A DNA stretch of 64,000 nucleotides from NCBI GenBank assembly GCA_963377175.1, contig CAUJNA010003506.1:377699-441698 (forward strand), written 5' to 3'. The notes beneath the pieces are model-generated. The model did no database searches, was not told where the DNA came from, and worked only from the letters and a program-made list of their open reading frames with translations. This DNA is from Effrenium voratum. Lineage: Eukaryota > Sar > Dinophyceae > Suessiales > Symbiodiniaceae. The position numbers and the translations under genes are program-made. Shown in pieces: positions 45,471-55,514 of the stretch (positions are counted from its first letter, which is position 1; each line of letters begins with the position of its first letter).

Positions 45471-45800
45471 GTGTCTTAAAATAGGCCTTTCGTGGATGTG
45501 GCTCAAAAAGATTCGCCAGAACAAGTCCAGACTTTTTGCTTACTGAAATGTTCTTCCCAAAAAGTGACTAAATCCCAAAACTGAGGAAGTGAGTAGGGGA
45601 ACCCCCAAAAAGGTTGGCGTCCGTAGGTCAGTAGGTCGCCTCGTAAACCAACCCAAAAAGACACGGCATCAAAACCAGACCACGCCCATATCGGAGAGGT
45701 TCAAACCCAACCACTGCTGTCCATTTTCTACGCGCCAAGCTCAAGCTTGATCTCGCCGCTTTTTATGTTCTCTGGTGGTCCAAGAGAATCTAGTGGCAGG

Positions 45801-45924
45801 GTCATACTATCGATGGACAAAATCCTGCACCACGTTGAAGCCATGGGAAACCATGGCGTTTGTTGGTAGTCTTCATTTCAAGGTTTCTTAGATGGTGCAG
45901 GATTTTGTCCATCCACAGTATTCC
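45801..45924. mobile_element. Miniature TIR element M5, copy 1
   Basis: The inverted ends are GATGGACAAAATCCTGCACC and its near-perfect reverse complement at about 45893-45915. Outside them TCATACT(A/G)T at the left matches AATACTGTG at the right in reverse, extending the TIR to about 28 bp. A shortened relative is at 60178-60250. Confidence 0.75.
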
Positions 45925-46362
45925 ATTGCGGCCAACAGACAGACAATAGCCACAAGATGCGCCTAAAACGGTTCAAAGATGCATCCCTTTCGGGGGCTGT
46001 TGGAACTGTGAGGACTGGAGATCACAGGCAATGGTCGGAGGCATGCGGCAGAGAAAAGCAAAGCCGGGCAGAGCAGAGCAAGCACGCAAGCAGCCATCAT
46101 CAAAATACTTGGTGCCAGGACAACTTACAGAAATGCACCCCATAAATGGCAAAACTTGAGGAGCCTTCATGCAGTTGTGCAGTGCGAGCTAGCGTGCTGG
46201 GGCTCCTTTAGAGTTCCTTGGGTTGGTGATGTTGGTGTAATCATCACACGTTTCAGTTCAGTATCAAAGGGCAAAACGACAAAACGGGTGCCCGACACTG
46301 AACATATATAACAACTGAGACGTGCCGAGTACTCTTGTGTAAAACGCGGTGCTATGAACTTG
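45925..46362. other. Non-coding stretch, no gene seen
   Basis: No exon or repeat recognised apart from short GCAGAGCA-type duplications near 46050-46090. Confidence 0.3.
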
Positions 46363-46701
46363 CTTTCGCGAACGCTTTCGCGATGCTTTCGCGACCCCAT
46401 GTTTTGCTTTCGCGATCTTCGTTTTCTTTAGAGCTGCTTGCGCGGCACTTTCGCGGCGGACTGTCACATCCTTTGCACTGCAGCTTGAGCTCAAAAGCTA
46501 CAGGTGCCTTTTGACGCTCGGGGCAGTGCGACGGCCTTTCGCCTTTCTTCACAGTGCACCACAAATGTAAGAATATGTAAAACAACTCCCGCTCATTATC
46601 AACACGCAGGCTTTCGCGGGGCTCTCGCGGCGGGACCTTCTTTCAGCACTTTCGCGATAAGCTTTGGCAAGCTTTCGCGGCCTGCGTTCTGGCTTTTCGC
46701 G
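46363..46701. repeat. Cluster of CTTTCGCG octamers
   Basis: Exact CTTTCGCG occurs at 46363, 46375, 46386, 46407, 46448, 46611, 46649 and 46672, all in the same direction. Variants are at 46624 (CTCTCGCG) and 46694 (TTTTCGCG). Spacing is irregular, so this is not a simple tandem repeat. On the minus strand the cluster lies in a basic open frame (AKAKHGVAKASRKRSRKQ), which could instead explain the repetition as Ala-Lys codons. Confidence 0.8.
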
Positions 46702-46750
46702 GGGGTTCTATAGGACACCGCCCCTTTGCTACTTTGTATTGTGAGGGTTT

Positions 46751-47075
46751 ATGGCGCTGCTCAAGGGCGACCCCGACCTCGACCCCAACCGCTGCAACTT
46801 GTGGCCCCCGGCTCAGCCGCCAGAAGGTTTCGCCTGGGATGGAGTTCTCGCCTCAGTTCGGGCGGGTCGCAAGAGTTGGAGCCATGTGGCTGTGGCTCGA
46901 AAAACCGGTACCAAAATGGAACCCTGGTAAGTGGAACCATGGACCAAAACCTGCGTAACCCCTCCTGGTTAATTTTGAGCCACACCCATGTGGCGTCAAA
47001 CAATCGCCAGCCAGAGCTGGAAAACGCGGGGTGACTGACCGACGTCGCGTCGATTTCCAAAACACCAGCCACTGA
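46751..47075 (+). CDS. Candidate two-exon gene with M2 as its intron
   Basis: From ATG at 46751, 45 codons read MALLKGDPDLDPNRCNLWPP, then AQPPEGFAWDGVLASVRAGR and KSWSH. The GC-rich, natural residue mix makes exon 1 convincing. M2 begins at the end: donor CAT|GTGGCT at 46886. Removing 46886-46979 (94 bp; acceptor TTTTGAG) keeps phase 0, and 31 codons follow (PHPCGVKQSPARAGKRGVTD, then RRRVDFQNTSH) to TGA at 47073. The predicted protein has 76 residues and no known family. A second donor, CCTG|GTAAGT, lies inside M2 at 46927. Exon 1 could also be internal (AG at 46744-46745). Exon 2 is less certain because a minus-strand exon candidate starts at 47077. Confidence 0.4.
46884..46991. mobile_element. 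Miniature TIR element M2, copy 2, with 4-bp target duplication
   Basis: The element runs 46888-46987, starting GGCTGTGGCTCGAAAA and ending AATTTTGAGCCACACCC, flanked by ATGT at both sides. The TIR is related to M1 (GGCTGTGGGTCAAAA) but the interior is different (GGAACCCTGGTAAGTGG, ACCAAAACCTGCG). Partial relatives are at 38894-38997 and 57952-58017. Confidence 0.8.
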
Positions 47076-47076
47076 C

Positions 47077-47207
47077 CTGCTTGCAAATATGCGGCTGCGG
47101 GGATTTCATGAGACCGCCTGCGACCGCCCCTGGGCCCTGCGCTCAGCGACCACACGAAGGCGGCGACGTCGGCGGCCCGGGCGAAGCGCAGGCGCCACCG
47201 GGTGTAC
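47077..47207 (-). CDS. Candidate internal exon (131 bp), Arg/Ala-rich
   Basis: The minus strand reads YTRWRLRFARAADVAAFVWS, then LSAGPRGGRRRSHEIPAAAY, between the acceptor GATGTCCAG|G and the donor AAGCAG|GTCAGT. GC and third-position GC are high. One base precedes and one follows the 43 full codons. The plus strand also has open frames, and the donor overlaps the stop of the plus-strand gene model at 46751-47075, so at least one of the two calls may be wrong. Confidence 0.35.
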
Positions 47208-47889
47208 CTGGACATCCGACGCCATGTAGCAACGGTTCATATTTAGTCTATATACGTTAGTCTGGAAGGCGACCAGAGAACGGGTAGATATTTTTTGCGG
47301 ATTGCCGCTTGAAAGAAATTGAAACCGAACCCCGCGCCTGACCCGGCAGCAATTTGGGAGATTTGCGGGGCTCTGCAAGCTGCAGTACCCGGCTCATGAA
47401 GCAACGCTCCATCACCTCCCTCTTTTCAGCCGCTTGCAAAATGACTTCTTACACCAAAAGGACATGGGAAAGTTGGCGAGTTCAATGTGGCCAGGTTTCG
47501 CGCTTCCCCATGGCTTCCCCTTGACCGAGCCTCATGTGCCCTTTCCTTCTGCAAGTCGCAAATATCATTCCGGCAGCCGAGGCTTCCCTCGAGCCGTTTT
47601 GCACAACAAAAACACGAGTGCGGTCAGCTACCTTGTCAGACCTGGACTACACACAAGCAGTTGGGGTTGTCTTTTTTCTTTTTTTTCGGGGGCTCCCAAA
47701 AAAATGGTGTCCCTTTTGGTTACCCAAGTCACACAAAAAAAGAGGTACCCTCCAAAAAAAAACACCTCCAATTGGATGAGGCAGCTTCCAACTTGACATG
47801 AGAAGTGATCAATGACCTAAGAACCCAAACGACCATGACTCCAATGTCAAACACCCCAAACTTCAATCGCACAAAACTTGCTTTAATCC
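47208..47889. other. Non-coding stretch
   Basis: Phrases GGGGGCTCCCAAAAAAATGG and AGGTACCCTCCAAAAAAAAA lie at 47685-47765. No gene seen. Confidence 0.35.
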
Positions 47890-47950
47890 GAGAAAATCAT
47901 CATATGTCCAGTAGTGATAGATTCCCTTCACCAACAGGGGACTTAGAAAA
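47890..47950. mobile_element. Element M4, copy 3 (core only)
   Basis: CATATGTCCAGTAGTGATAG, then ATTCCCTTCACCAACAGGGG, matches the M4 core; the CCATTTGC ends are not present. Confidence 0.6.
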
Positions 47951-49788
47951 ACAATGCGCTGCCACCCTTGAGCACTCTGCCACTGGCAGGTACAGCCACC
48001 TCAGCACCCCCTCTGCCATGAGCTGAAGCCGCATCCTCCGCAACAGACAGCTGGCCGGCTCAGCCCAACAGCACCACCGCCCACTACTTTTCTCAACAAG
48101 AGTTCGTGACATCAGCGGAAAGCCGACAATTTGTTGCTTCTGTCAGACTGTGTCTATCTGTTTGAGCAAGCTGTCACGTCGACCTGATGTTTCCTGGAGC
48201 CAAAAAAACATGTTAATGTGTGAAACTGTGTCTCGGGCCGTAAGGATTGGAAGCCATGAGGGACTGTAGACGACGAACACATGTGGGTCTATTGCTGCTC
48301 GATGAGGCAATGGTGTGGCAAATTTAGTGTGGCTGGCGGCATTCTTAGTGTGCCCGGGGTGGAGGTAGGGGGGGGGGGGGGTTGGCGAAGGCGTGAACGT
48401 GTGCGACACACTGTGGCAAATGGCACAGTGTTGGTACCTGGTACTCACGTTTGCCCTGATCAAAAGTGGTTGGTTGAAATATATTTCCACCTAAATGGTG
48501 CCTTTTTTGAAACTTACACCCTTTTTGGGGTCCATTACACTCCCATTTTGTGGGTCCCCTATTTTGCGACAAACCCACGTGTTATTTGTTCCAACGAAAC
48601 GTTTCCGTGCCACACCCGCCACAAAGCCCTGATTCGACTTGTTTCGAACAAAAACGACGCCTCCGGGAGCAGCATTTGTTCACCTTCTCGGCGAATTGCG
48701 ACCAGCCTTGGGAAAACGAAAACTTCCCAACGAACCCCAGCCTTGACGGAAGGGTTGTCCTGCGTTTCGGTTGGGCCATGGTAGGAAGCAAACTGGCGAA
48801 AAGGTGGGAAAGGGGCCCACGTTCTCTTGGCATTTGCTTGGGTCCCAAAGTTGTCACCCATGTGAAGAACTGAGAGGGCAGCCACACCTGCACCTGGCTG
48901 GAACTCTCCCTTACTACCCTTCATCTATCTATCCAGTAACAAACCCATGAGGAATGAGCATGATCAGCACACCATCGAATCATTCCATACCCCACACTTC
49001 TCCCCCTCCACTCCAGTGGCCAACCCTAATACCAAACTCCGCATCTGGGCTCCCGAGCGCCTGTCCTCCACGAATGGCCGCAGCTCCTTTCGTCCAATGT
49101 CCGGTCGGAGCAAAAAACAAAGAACAATGGGAGGGTCCCATTTGATGACTTCCCTCGCGCGAGCGCAATCCACGTATTAATACTACAACAAAGCATCCGC
49201 TAAGTGTCACATATTGGATCCTTGCTTCCTTTGACAAACCTTGTGATTCCTGCAGATCGATGATGCTGCAGTGTACAACGTCATGGTATGAGGTCAATTA
49301 TGCACACATTTGCTGTATGAGTAAAGTTGGAGTCCTTGGGTCGGCACCGCCACGCATGGGAAGCAAACGTCTGAAATCTGGTGTTTTGCGGCCTGTCAGC
49401 AACGCATTGGCCGATGGCTGGTGCTCATTTGGAGCCGGTTTAGACTCAGCTTGGGCTCCACTCGAGGTTCTGCAGGGCTGCTTTTTGTGCTTTGGCTGAG
49501 GACCGAGGGCGGTGAGCCTTGGTTTCGTTGGCAGATTTGGGTCATTGGCTCGTTGAACATGGAAAAAGATCTATAGGAAATGGCTTCGAGGTAGTGAAGA
49601 TTCGATATTATGGCTGGGCCCCAGTTGGCAAGCCTCGCTCTCCTCTAAGGTTTAGACGTGTTCTTCGGCCAAAGAAAGGCAGGGCCATTGTATCCACACC
49701 CCGAATGGGCCACTTGCCTCCCAGGTGACGTGCAAAAAAGCGGTTCAAAGGCAGCCAGGAAAGCGACCGGGTCCCATCCGTCCGCTGT
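47951..49788. other. No clear gene
   Basis: From 48550 to 48925 three frames on two strands stay open for more than 100 codons (for example minus GVRWEVFVFPRLVAIRREGE). None shows a known domain or a splice context I trust. Confidence 0.3.
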
Positions 49789-49876
49789 TCACGCCTCCGG
49801 CACCTGCATGGAGAGCCGCCAAGGGTCCCTCGGCATGTTCTCCCCCAGGAAGTAGATGCGCGACATGTGATAGGGC
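49789..49876 (-). CDS. Candidate exon near a stop codon
   Basis: The minus strand after the acceptor GTCCAAG reads PYHMSRIYFLGENMPRDPWR and then LSMQ. It either meets a donor (ATGCAG|GTGCCG) at 49803 or continues VPEA to a stop at 49789. The same frame is open further upstream (to 50025), so the acceptor is uncertain. Third positions are GC-rich only in this part. Function unknown. Confidence 0.35.
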
Positions 49877-50665
49877 CTTGGACCAAACTTCACTTGAAAG
49901 TTGGACGCTCCAACCAGCGTCAAACTTCGACCATCAAAGGAAATGGTTTCACCACCGCAACAAAAAGTCCTCTGAAGCCATGTGAAGGCTTCCAACGGTC
50001 TCAAATCCGGATAAGGAGCTGTCACGTCTCAGCTCCCATCACTCGGAACTGGCACCGAGTGTCCCACAAATCTCCCACGTGCAGGAGGTGAGCCTGAACG
50101 CGCGTAGCTTGGCGGCTTTGGCGGCTTAAGTGTCTGGAGTCTGTGGCATCACCCCCAAGAGCCCTTCTGTCTTCCATTGCTTGGGCGACCTGAACAAAAC
50201 CGGCTTGTCGTTTTAGCTGCCCCCCCTCCATTTGTGTTGCTTAAGGGTGATGGTTCTTTTGGTTTCCCATTCAAACTTAAAAAAGACGCGTTCCCCCGCA
50301 GAAAACAAAAACAAAAATTACACCAGCCTCGACCCCAAACAGCAAAAAAGCGTGACAGGTCTGTATAACAAAAAAAGCTGGTCTCCTTCATGTAAGGTGC
50401 GAAATTGAGTAGCTTATGTGAGCAACACATAGTTACAATCAGCCCATGTATGTTTTTGTAGGAGTCCCCTTTTTTGGGAAGAGGACACATCGGGTCCATC
50501 CATCTCCTTGACGCCGGGCAAAAGCATCGATGTCATCGACTTCGAGGGGGAAAATGCCATGTCAATGCCATGTTCGAGAGTGAAGGCCCCGTACATTCGG
50601 TGAATCAACCTAACACCTGGCATTAATCAAAGGAAGTTTCGACGAAACTTTCGTAGTACAGACAC
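49877..50665. other. Non-coding stretch, no gene seen
   Basis: Contains the phrase TTCTTTTGGTTTCCCATTCA at 50255. No exon supported. Confidence 0.3.
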
Positions 50666-50935
50666 TCAATGCACTTTTCCATCACCGCAGCATTTGGTGG
50701 CCGTCCTGCTACTCTGCTGAAACTTGCGTATCAGTCTCAGCAGCTTGCGGCCGAGACTGGACACATGCCACTTCTGGTTGCTATGTTCTTCTCGAGCTCG
50801 GCTAAAAGTCTTGCCACAAGCAAAACAGAGCACTCGCATAAACTTGCAGACTGCGCCTTGATCCTCGCCTAGCAACGCAGGGACACGCCGCACCAAATTG
50901 GCAAGCGTCAGCAAAGGTGCCCGTTTGGCGCGCAC
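50666..50935 (-). CDS. Small protein with a C2H2-like zinc-finger motif
   Basis: An 89-codon frame starts MRAKRAPLLTLANLVRRVPA and ends in a stop at 50666. It contains CFACGKTFSRAREEHSNQKW followed by H: two Cys spaced C-x2-C, then His at +11 and +17, with the Phe expected in a C2H2 finger core. A basic helix follows (SLGRKLLRLIRKFQQSS). Similar single-finger proteins bind RNA or DNA. The start is not certain: the upstream minus-strand sequence also looks coding, in another frame, so this may be the 3' part of a broken gene. Confidence 0.4.
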   Translation of the reverse strand: MRAKRAPLLTLANLVRRVPALLGEDQGAVCKFMRVLCFACGKTFSRAREEHSNQKWHVSSLGRKLLRLIRKFQQSSRTATKCCGDGKVH

Positions 50936-52087
50936 CTCTCACACCCGGCACAGCTCCAGAAATTTTCAGTGTTTGAGCCGGCAGTAGCTTGGTCATCCAG
51001 GGCCTTCGTCTCTGTCGTGTCCAGCGCGCCACATGCTCCCAAGATGGCCAACGCATGGCTGGGCCGCTCCATTCTGGAACAAGCTTGACTTTTGAACGTC
51101 AGGTTCAGCCCTGCTCCATCTCGGAAACGTGTGAAAACTTTGCCCCAACTTACCAATGCTGGCTGCACAGTGGACACCACCAGCTTGGCCGGGTTCATCT
51201 TGGAGTTTGTGCTTATGGTTCGCAGATTGGTGTTCACATGTGTGGTGAACGACCGGCGGCCGTCATTCCAACGCACTCAGCTCCAGCAGCACTGTAATCA
51301 ACTGGCCGGGTTCGTGAACTGTCTCCAAGTTGTCAAGGTCAAGGTCAGCGAAGTAGGTTGCCAGGAAAAGGCTCCTATGCATCAACCAAGATTTTCGAGG
51401 AGAACTCGACAAGTGCAGGGACGATGCAAACAACTCTTACGAGCTAATGGTTTGGCTGGGGACCCGACTCACCCAGGCTTTAGGACAACAACCGGTCAGA
51501 AAAAACCTTGCAGCTCGGACCCCCCTAACGATGCAACAAGATGATAAGTACGCCTGCTTGACTGTGTGTTCGCTCGTCCCTCTCTGCGATAGGACCAGAT
51601 CTCCAAGAGCAAGTAACCAGGAAGCCCCTCTGCGATTGGCGAAACGGCTCTTGTTGATGGGACCCCAAAAAAAACCATCAAACACAGCGACATGTGTCGA
51701 AACATGGCCATGACCGTGTGTCCTTGTTGCAATCACCACATTGAGCGCCAGAGCCGCCATTCCGTAATGTTGCGCGAGTGTCCAGCAGCACCGAAACCTT
51801 TTGCTTGAACGGGTCGGAATCGACGTTCAAGGCGTAGTGAAGGCGAAGCTGTGTCGTCAAAGAAGAAATGGATGGGCCATGTCTGTAAGCACGTGTTGCT
51901 TCGGTGAGCATCCCTCCAGCTTGGTTTCCCGACAAGCCACGTATGCTGCGAGCAAGTACATCAAAATCTCGCCCGGAGCTGCCAAATTCAAGTCGAGATC
52001 TCGGAAAAGAACGTTGGTTGCAAGAATGAAATGGAATTGCTCGGATTTCCAAAAAAACTCACTGCGGGAGGCTAGCACAAGCGCCAT
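50908..52087 (-). pseudogene. Decayed coding-like region
   Basis: Successive minus-strand frames give plausible protein without agreeing on one frame: MALVLASRSEFFWKSEQFHF and LAAPGEILMYLLAAYVACRE (52087-51857), SLTTQLRLHYALNVDSDPFK (about 51860-51740), GASWLLALGDLVLSQRGTSE (about 51640), and MNPAKLVVSTVQPALVSWGK (about 51200). The plus strand also has a 150-codon frame (51092-51544). I read the region as an old gene or element with several indels, possibly including the zinc-finger part downstream. No family can be named. Confidence 0.3.
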
Positions 52088-52616
52088 GCAATACAGCTCA
52101 CGTTGAAGCTCTTTGTTCTTCCATGCGTTTATAGACTGTAGGAAGCTAGTGCCTTACGACGTCCCCTTGAGCCCTCGCACGTGCAAGCCCTGGGCACTTT
52201 CGGACACGTGCAAAACAGCAGCGTCCATATTGCAGAATATGTGGAAATCAAGGCCGAGAAATCTGTCTTCAACCCTTCTGTCAGGAGGCAACGAGATATG
52301 TCAAAGCTGCGACCTTGGCATCACGAAGGTGTGAAATTATTCAGCAACATGCGTTTGTCAGTGGGACTGGATTACCTCGGTTGCAATGAGGAAAAAGAGG
52401 ACCAGCTAGCGAAGTAAAAGACTGGATATGATTTTGGCCGGGCCACATGGCTATCCAACTGAGAAGGTGCTAACTACTGGCAACAAGATAGGAGGCAAGG
52501 TTTTCAACAGCACTGCCAACAAGAAAGGGTGCTTGAACCACAGTGATGCTAGCAAGAGGAGACTTGAAGATGGGTGGCCCGAAAGCATGCGCAGCGCACG
52601 GAGCCAAGTAATCCTA
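52088..52616. other. Non-coding lead-in to the satellite, no gene seen
   Basis: Nothing recognisable apart from short open frames. Confidence 0.3.
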
Positions 52617-53095
52617 GCTAGTTACGGCCACTTACTTGGCTGGGCTCTGATGCGCCACAAGGATGCAAACCAGTCAGTTAAGGCCACTTGGCTGGGCTGG
52701 GCCACTTGGCTGGGCTCTGCTGATGCGCCACAAGGATGCAAACCAGTCAGTTAAGGATGCACACTTGGCTGGGCTCTGCTCATACGCCACAAGGATGCAA
52801 ACCAGTCAGTTACGGCAACTTGGCTGACCTCTGCTGATGCGCCACAAGAATGCAAACCAATCAGTTAAGGCCACTTGGCTGGGCCCTGCTGATGCGCCAC
52901 AAGGATGCAAACCAGTCAGTTACGGCCACTTGGCTGGGCTCTGCTGATGCGCCACAAGCATGCAAACCAGCCAGTTACGGCCACTTGGCTGGGCTCTGCT
53001 GAGGCGCCACAAGAATGCAAACCAGTCAGTTGCCACAAGGATGCAAACCAGTCAGTTACGGCCACTTGGCTAAGATCTGCTATGCGCCAGAAGAA
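52617..53095. repeat. 55-bp satellite array
   Basis: About nine units built on CTGATGCGCCACAAGGATGC, AAACCAGTCAGTTACGGCCA and CTTGGCTGGGCT. The phrase GGATGCAAACCA recurs at 52661, 52734, 52793, 52848, 52903, 52958, 53013, 53039 and 53093, mostly 55 bp apart, with one shortened unit and one internal duplication. 55 is not a multiple of three, so this is not a coding repeat. Confidence 0.9.
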
Positions 53096-54150
53096 TGCAA
53101 ACCTGCGCTTGCCCAAGAAGCGCGGCACTGGCTTCCAAAAAGCAGCTCAGTATCCTGAGCAAAGCAATCAGCGGATGTCCCAGCACATTTGCTTAGCAAG
53201 ACAACAGACACATTTAAGGCTCGACAGGGCTCAGGATGCAAACCTGCACTTGACCAAGAAGTGCGGCACTGGCTTCCAAAAAGCAGCTCAGAATCCTGAG
53301 CAAAGCAATCGGATGTCGCGGTATTTGACATATTTAAGGCTCGGCAAGGCTCTGCTGATGCGCCAGAAGGATGCAAACCTGCACTTGGCCAAGAAGTGCG
53401 GTACTGGCTTCCAAAAAGCAGCTCAGAATCCTGAGCAAAGCAATCAGGCGGATGTCGCGGTATATTTGCTTACCGGGAAAAATGGACACATTTAAGGTTC
53501 GACAGGGCTCTGCTGATGTGCGGCGTCAGGTGCCTCCTCTGCAGCTTGCTCCTTGTTCTCTTCCTCGCGCTCACCCTTGGCAAGCGCTTTGGCCTTGGGC
53601 TGCTGCGCCTTGCTCTTCGGCGGTCTGGACGGCTTCACGTTGGACTCCTTCGCCTTGGGCTCCTTCAGTTTAGGGAACTCCTGTTGGGCTGTTGACCAAG
53701 AAGTGCGGCACTGGCTTCTAAAAAGCAGCTCAGAATCCTGAGCAAAGCAATCAGCAGGCGGATGTCGCGGTAGTTGACATATTTAAAGGCTCGGCTGCGC
53801 CAGAAGGATGCAAACCTGCACTTGACCAAGAAGTGCGGCACTGGCTTCCAGAAAGCAGCTCAGAATCCTGAGCAAAGCAATCATCCACATTTTGTGACAG
53901 TGTCTTTGTTTTCCAGAATGGAGACATTGAAGGCTCGACAGAGCTCAGCTGATGCGCCACAAGGATGCAAACTTGCACTTGGCCAAGAAGTGCGCACTGG
54001 CTTCCAAAAAGCAATCAGCCGGATGTCACTATATATATTCGTTTTTTCAAGAAACATAGAGCTCGACGGGTATTTAAGGCTCGACATTGCTTGAACGATG
54101 CTCCACAAGGATGCAAACCAGCGCTTGACCAAGAGAGAGGCACATCCTTT
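53074..54150. repeat. Satellite of about 135-155 bp, derived from the 55-bp unit
   Basis: Units combine the end of the 55-bp unit (TGCGCCAGAAGGATGCAAAC) with AAGAAGTGCGGCACTGGCTT, CAAAAAGCAGCTCAGAATCC, AGCAAAGCAATCAG and ATATTTAAGGCTCGACAGGG. Unit starts are near 53098, 53239, 53374, 53694, 53812, 53968 and 54112. The array is interrupted at 53517-53690 by foreign sequence. Confidence 0.9.
53517..53690 (-). pseudogene. Lys/Pro/Ala-rich exon fragment captured in the satellite
   Basis: The minus strand reads QQEFPKLKEPKAKESNVKPS, then RPPKSKAQQPKAKALAKGER and EEENKEQAAEEAPDAAH, about 57 codons without a stop. The sequence replaces about 25 bp of one satellite unit cleanly: CTCTGCTGATG before and TTGACCAAGAAGTGC after are normal satellite. 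The composition resembles Lys-rich nuclear or nucleolar proteins. No splice sites are obvious at the borders, so it is either a captured fragment or a true exon with repeats grown around it. Confidence 0.5.
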
Positions 54151-54288
54151 GCACAGAGGCTAACAACAAAATCTGCGACATGCCCTTTCCCAGTTGCGAA
54201 ACTTTGTTGCAAGTGGTTCCTGCTGACTTGTCGAATCTTTGTTTCTAGCTTGATGCTTCTCAATTACGCTTGCGAGCTGCTGCCACGT

Positions 54289-54380
54289 GAGCCGAAGGGA
54301 GCCGAAGGGAGCCGAAGGGAGCCGAAGGGAGCCGAAGGAGCCGAAGGAGCCGAAGGAGCCGAAGCCGAAGGGAGCCGAAC
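54289..54380. repeat. GAGCCGAAGG minisatellite
   Basis: About ten units of GAGCCGAAGG(G/A), lengths 9-10 bp. On the plus strand it is followed by a short plausible coding stretch (RLLDEARAASKKKQVQLVLP). Confidence 0.9.
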
Positions 54381-54439
54381 GCGGCTACTGGATGAAGCCA
54401 GGGCAGCCTCAAAGAAGAAACAGGTTCAGTTGGTTTTGC

Positions 54440-55440
54440 CCAGAGACTGGGAGACACAGGGAGAGAAGCGGGAGACACGACCCCGGAGCCAGCGTCACTG
54501 CATCTGGCATCTGACCGCAGAGACTGCGAGACACAGCAAGACAAGGCCACCCCGCAGACAGCATCTGGCATCCGACCACAGAGACTAGGAGACACACCAC
54601 CCCGGAGCCAGCGTCACAGCAACTGGCATCTGACAGCAGAGACACTGAAAGACAAGACACGACCCCGAGCTACCCCGAGCTGGCGTCACAGCAGAGACTG
54701 GGAGACACAGGGAGACAAGCGGGAGACACGACCCCGGTCACAGCATCTGGGGTTGTGGGGTCGTGTCTCCCGCTTGTCTCAGATGCTGTGACGCCTGTGT
54801 CTACCGCTTGTGGGGGTTGTGTCTCCCCGCTTGTCTCCTTGTGTCTCCCATCTTTTCTGTGTCTCCTTTCTGCCAGATGCTGCGACGCCGGCTGCGGGTT
54901 GTCTCCGCTACTCTGGATGCCAGATGCTGTGGGGGTTGTGTCTCCCGCTTGTCTCCTTGTGTCTCCCATCTTTTCTGTGCCTCCTTTCTGCGCAGTCAGA
55001 CGCCAGATGCTGCGACGCCGGCTGCGGGGTCGTGTCTCCCGCTTGCTGTCTCCCAGTCTCTGCGGTCCAGATGCTGTGACGCTGGCTCCGGGCATCTGGC
55101 ATACCGCAGAGACTGGAGACAAGCGGGAGACACGACCCCGGAGCCGGCGAGCCAGCGTCACAGCATCTGGCATCTGACCGCGGAGACTGGGAGACACAGG
55201 GAGACAAGCGGGAGACACGACCCTGGAGCCAGCGTCACAGCATCTGGGAGACACAGGGAGACAAGCGGGAGACACGACCCCGCAGCCGGCGTCACAGCAT
55301 CTGGCATCTGACCGCAGACAGGGAGACAAGCGGCGGGAGACACGACCCTGGAGCCAGCGTCACGGCATCTGGCATCTGACCAGAGAGACTGGGAGACAGG
55401 AAGACAAGCGGAAAACAGGACCCCGGAACCGGCGTCACAC
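54440..55440. repeat. Minisatellite of about 75 bp with an inverted core
   Basis: The unit is built from GAGACTGGGAGACACAGGGA, GACAAGCGGGAGACACGACC, CCGGAGCCAGCGTCACAGCA and TCTGGCATCTGACCGCA. It runs forward at 54440-54750, in reverse complement at 54751-55091, and forward again to 55440. Units vary and some are shortened. All open frames here are repeat translations. Confidence 0.9.
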
Positions 55441-55514
55441 TTTCCCATTCTCTATACCTCAAGTTAGAACCCCAATGCTTTGCTGTTTGGGGAAAAAAAC
55501 AAAAACGGACCTAC

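Noticed and set aside
52905..53495. 196-codon frame with repeated GTGFQKAAQ
   Set aside because: It is satellite sequence; the basic 55-bp unit is not a multiple of three and units shift frame.
52617..54150. CRISPR-like array
   Set aside because: Regular repeats are present, but the spacers are themselves parts of the same satellite and the genome is eukaryotic.
54440..55440. Long Arg/Ser/Cys-rich frames on both strands
   Set aside because: They are translations of the 75-bp minisatellite and change strand with its inverted core.
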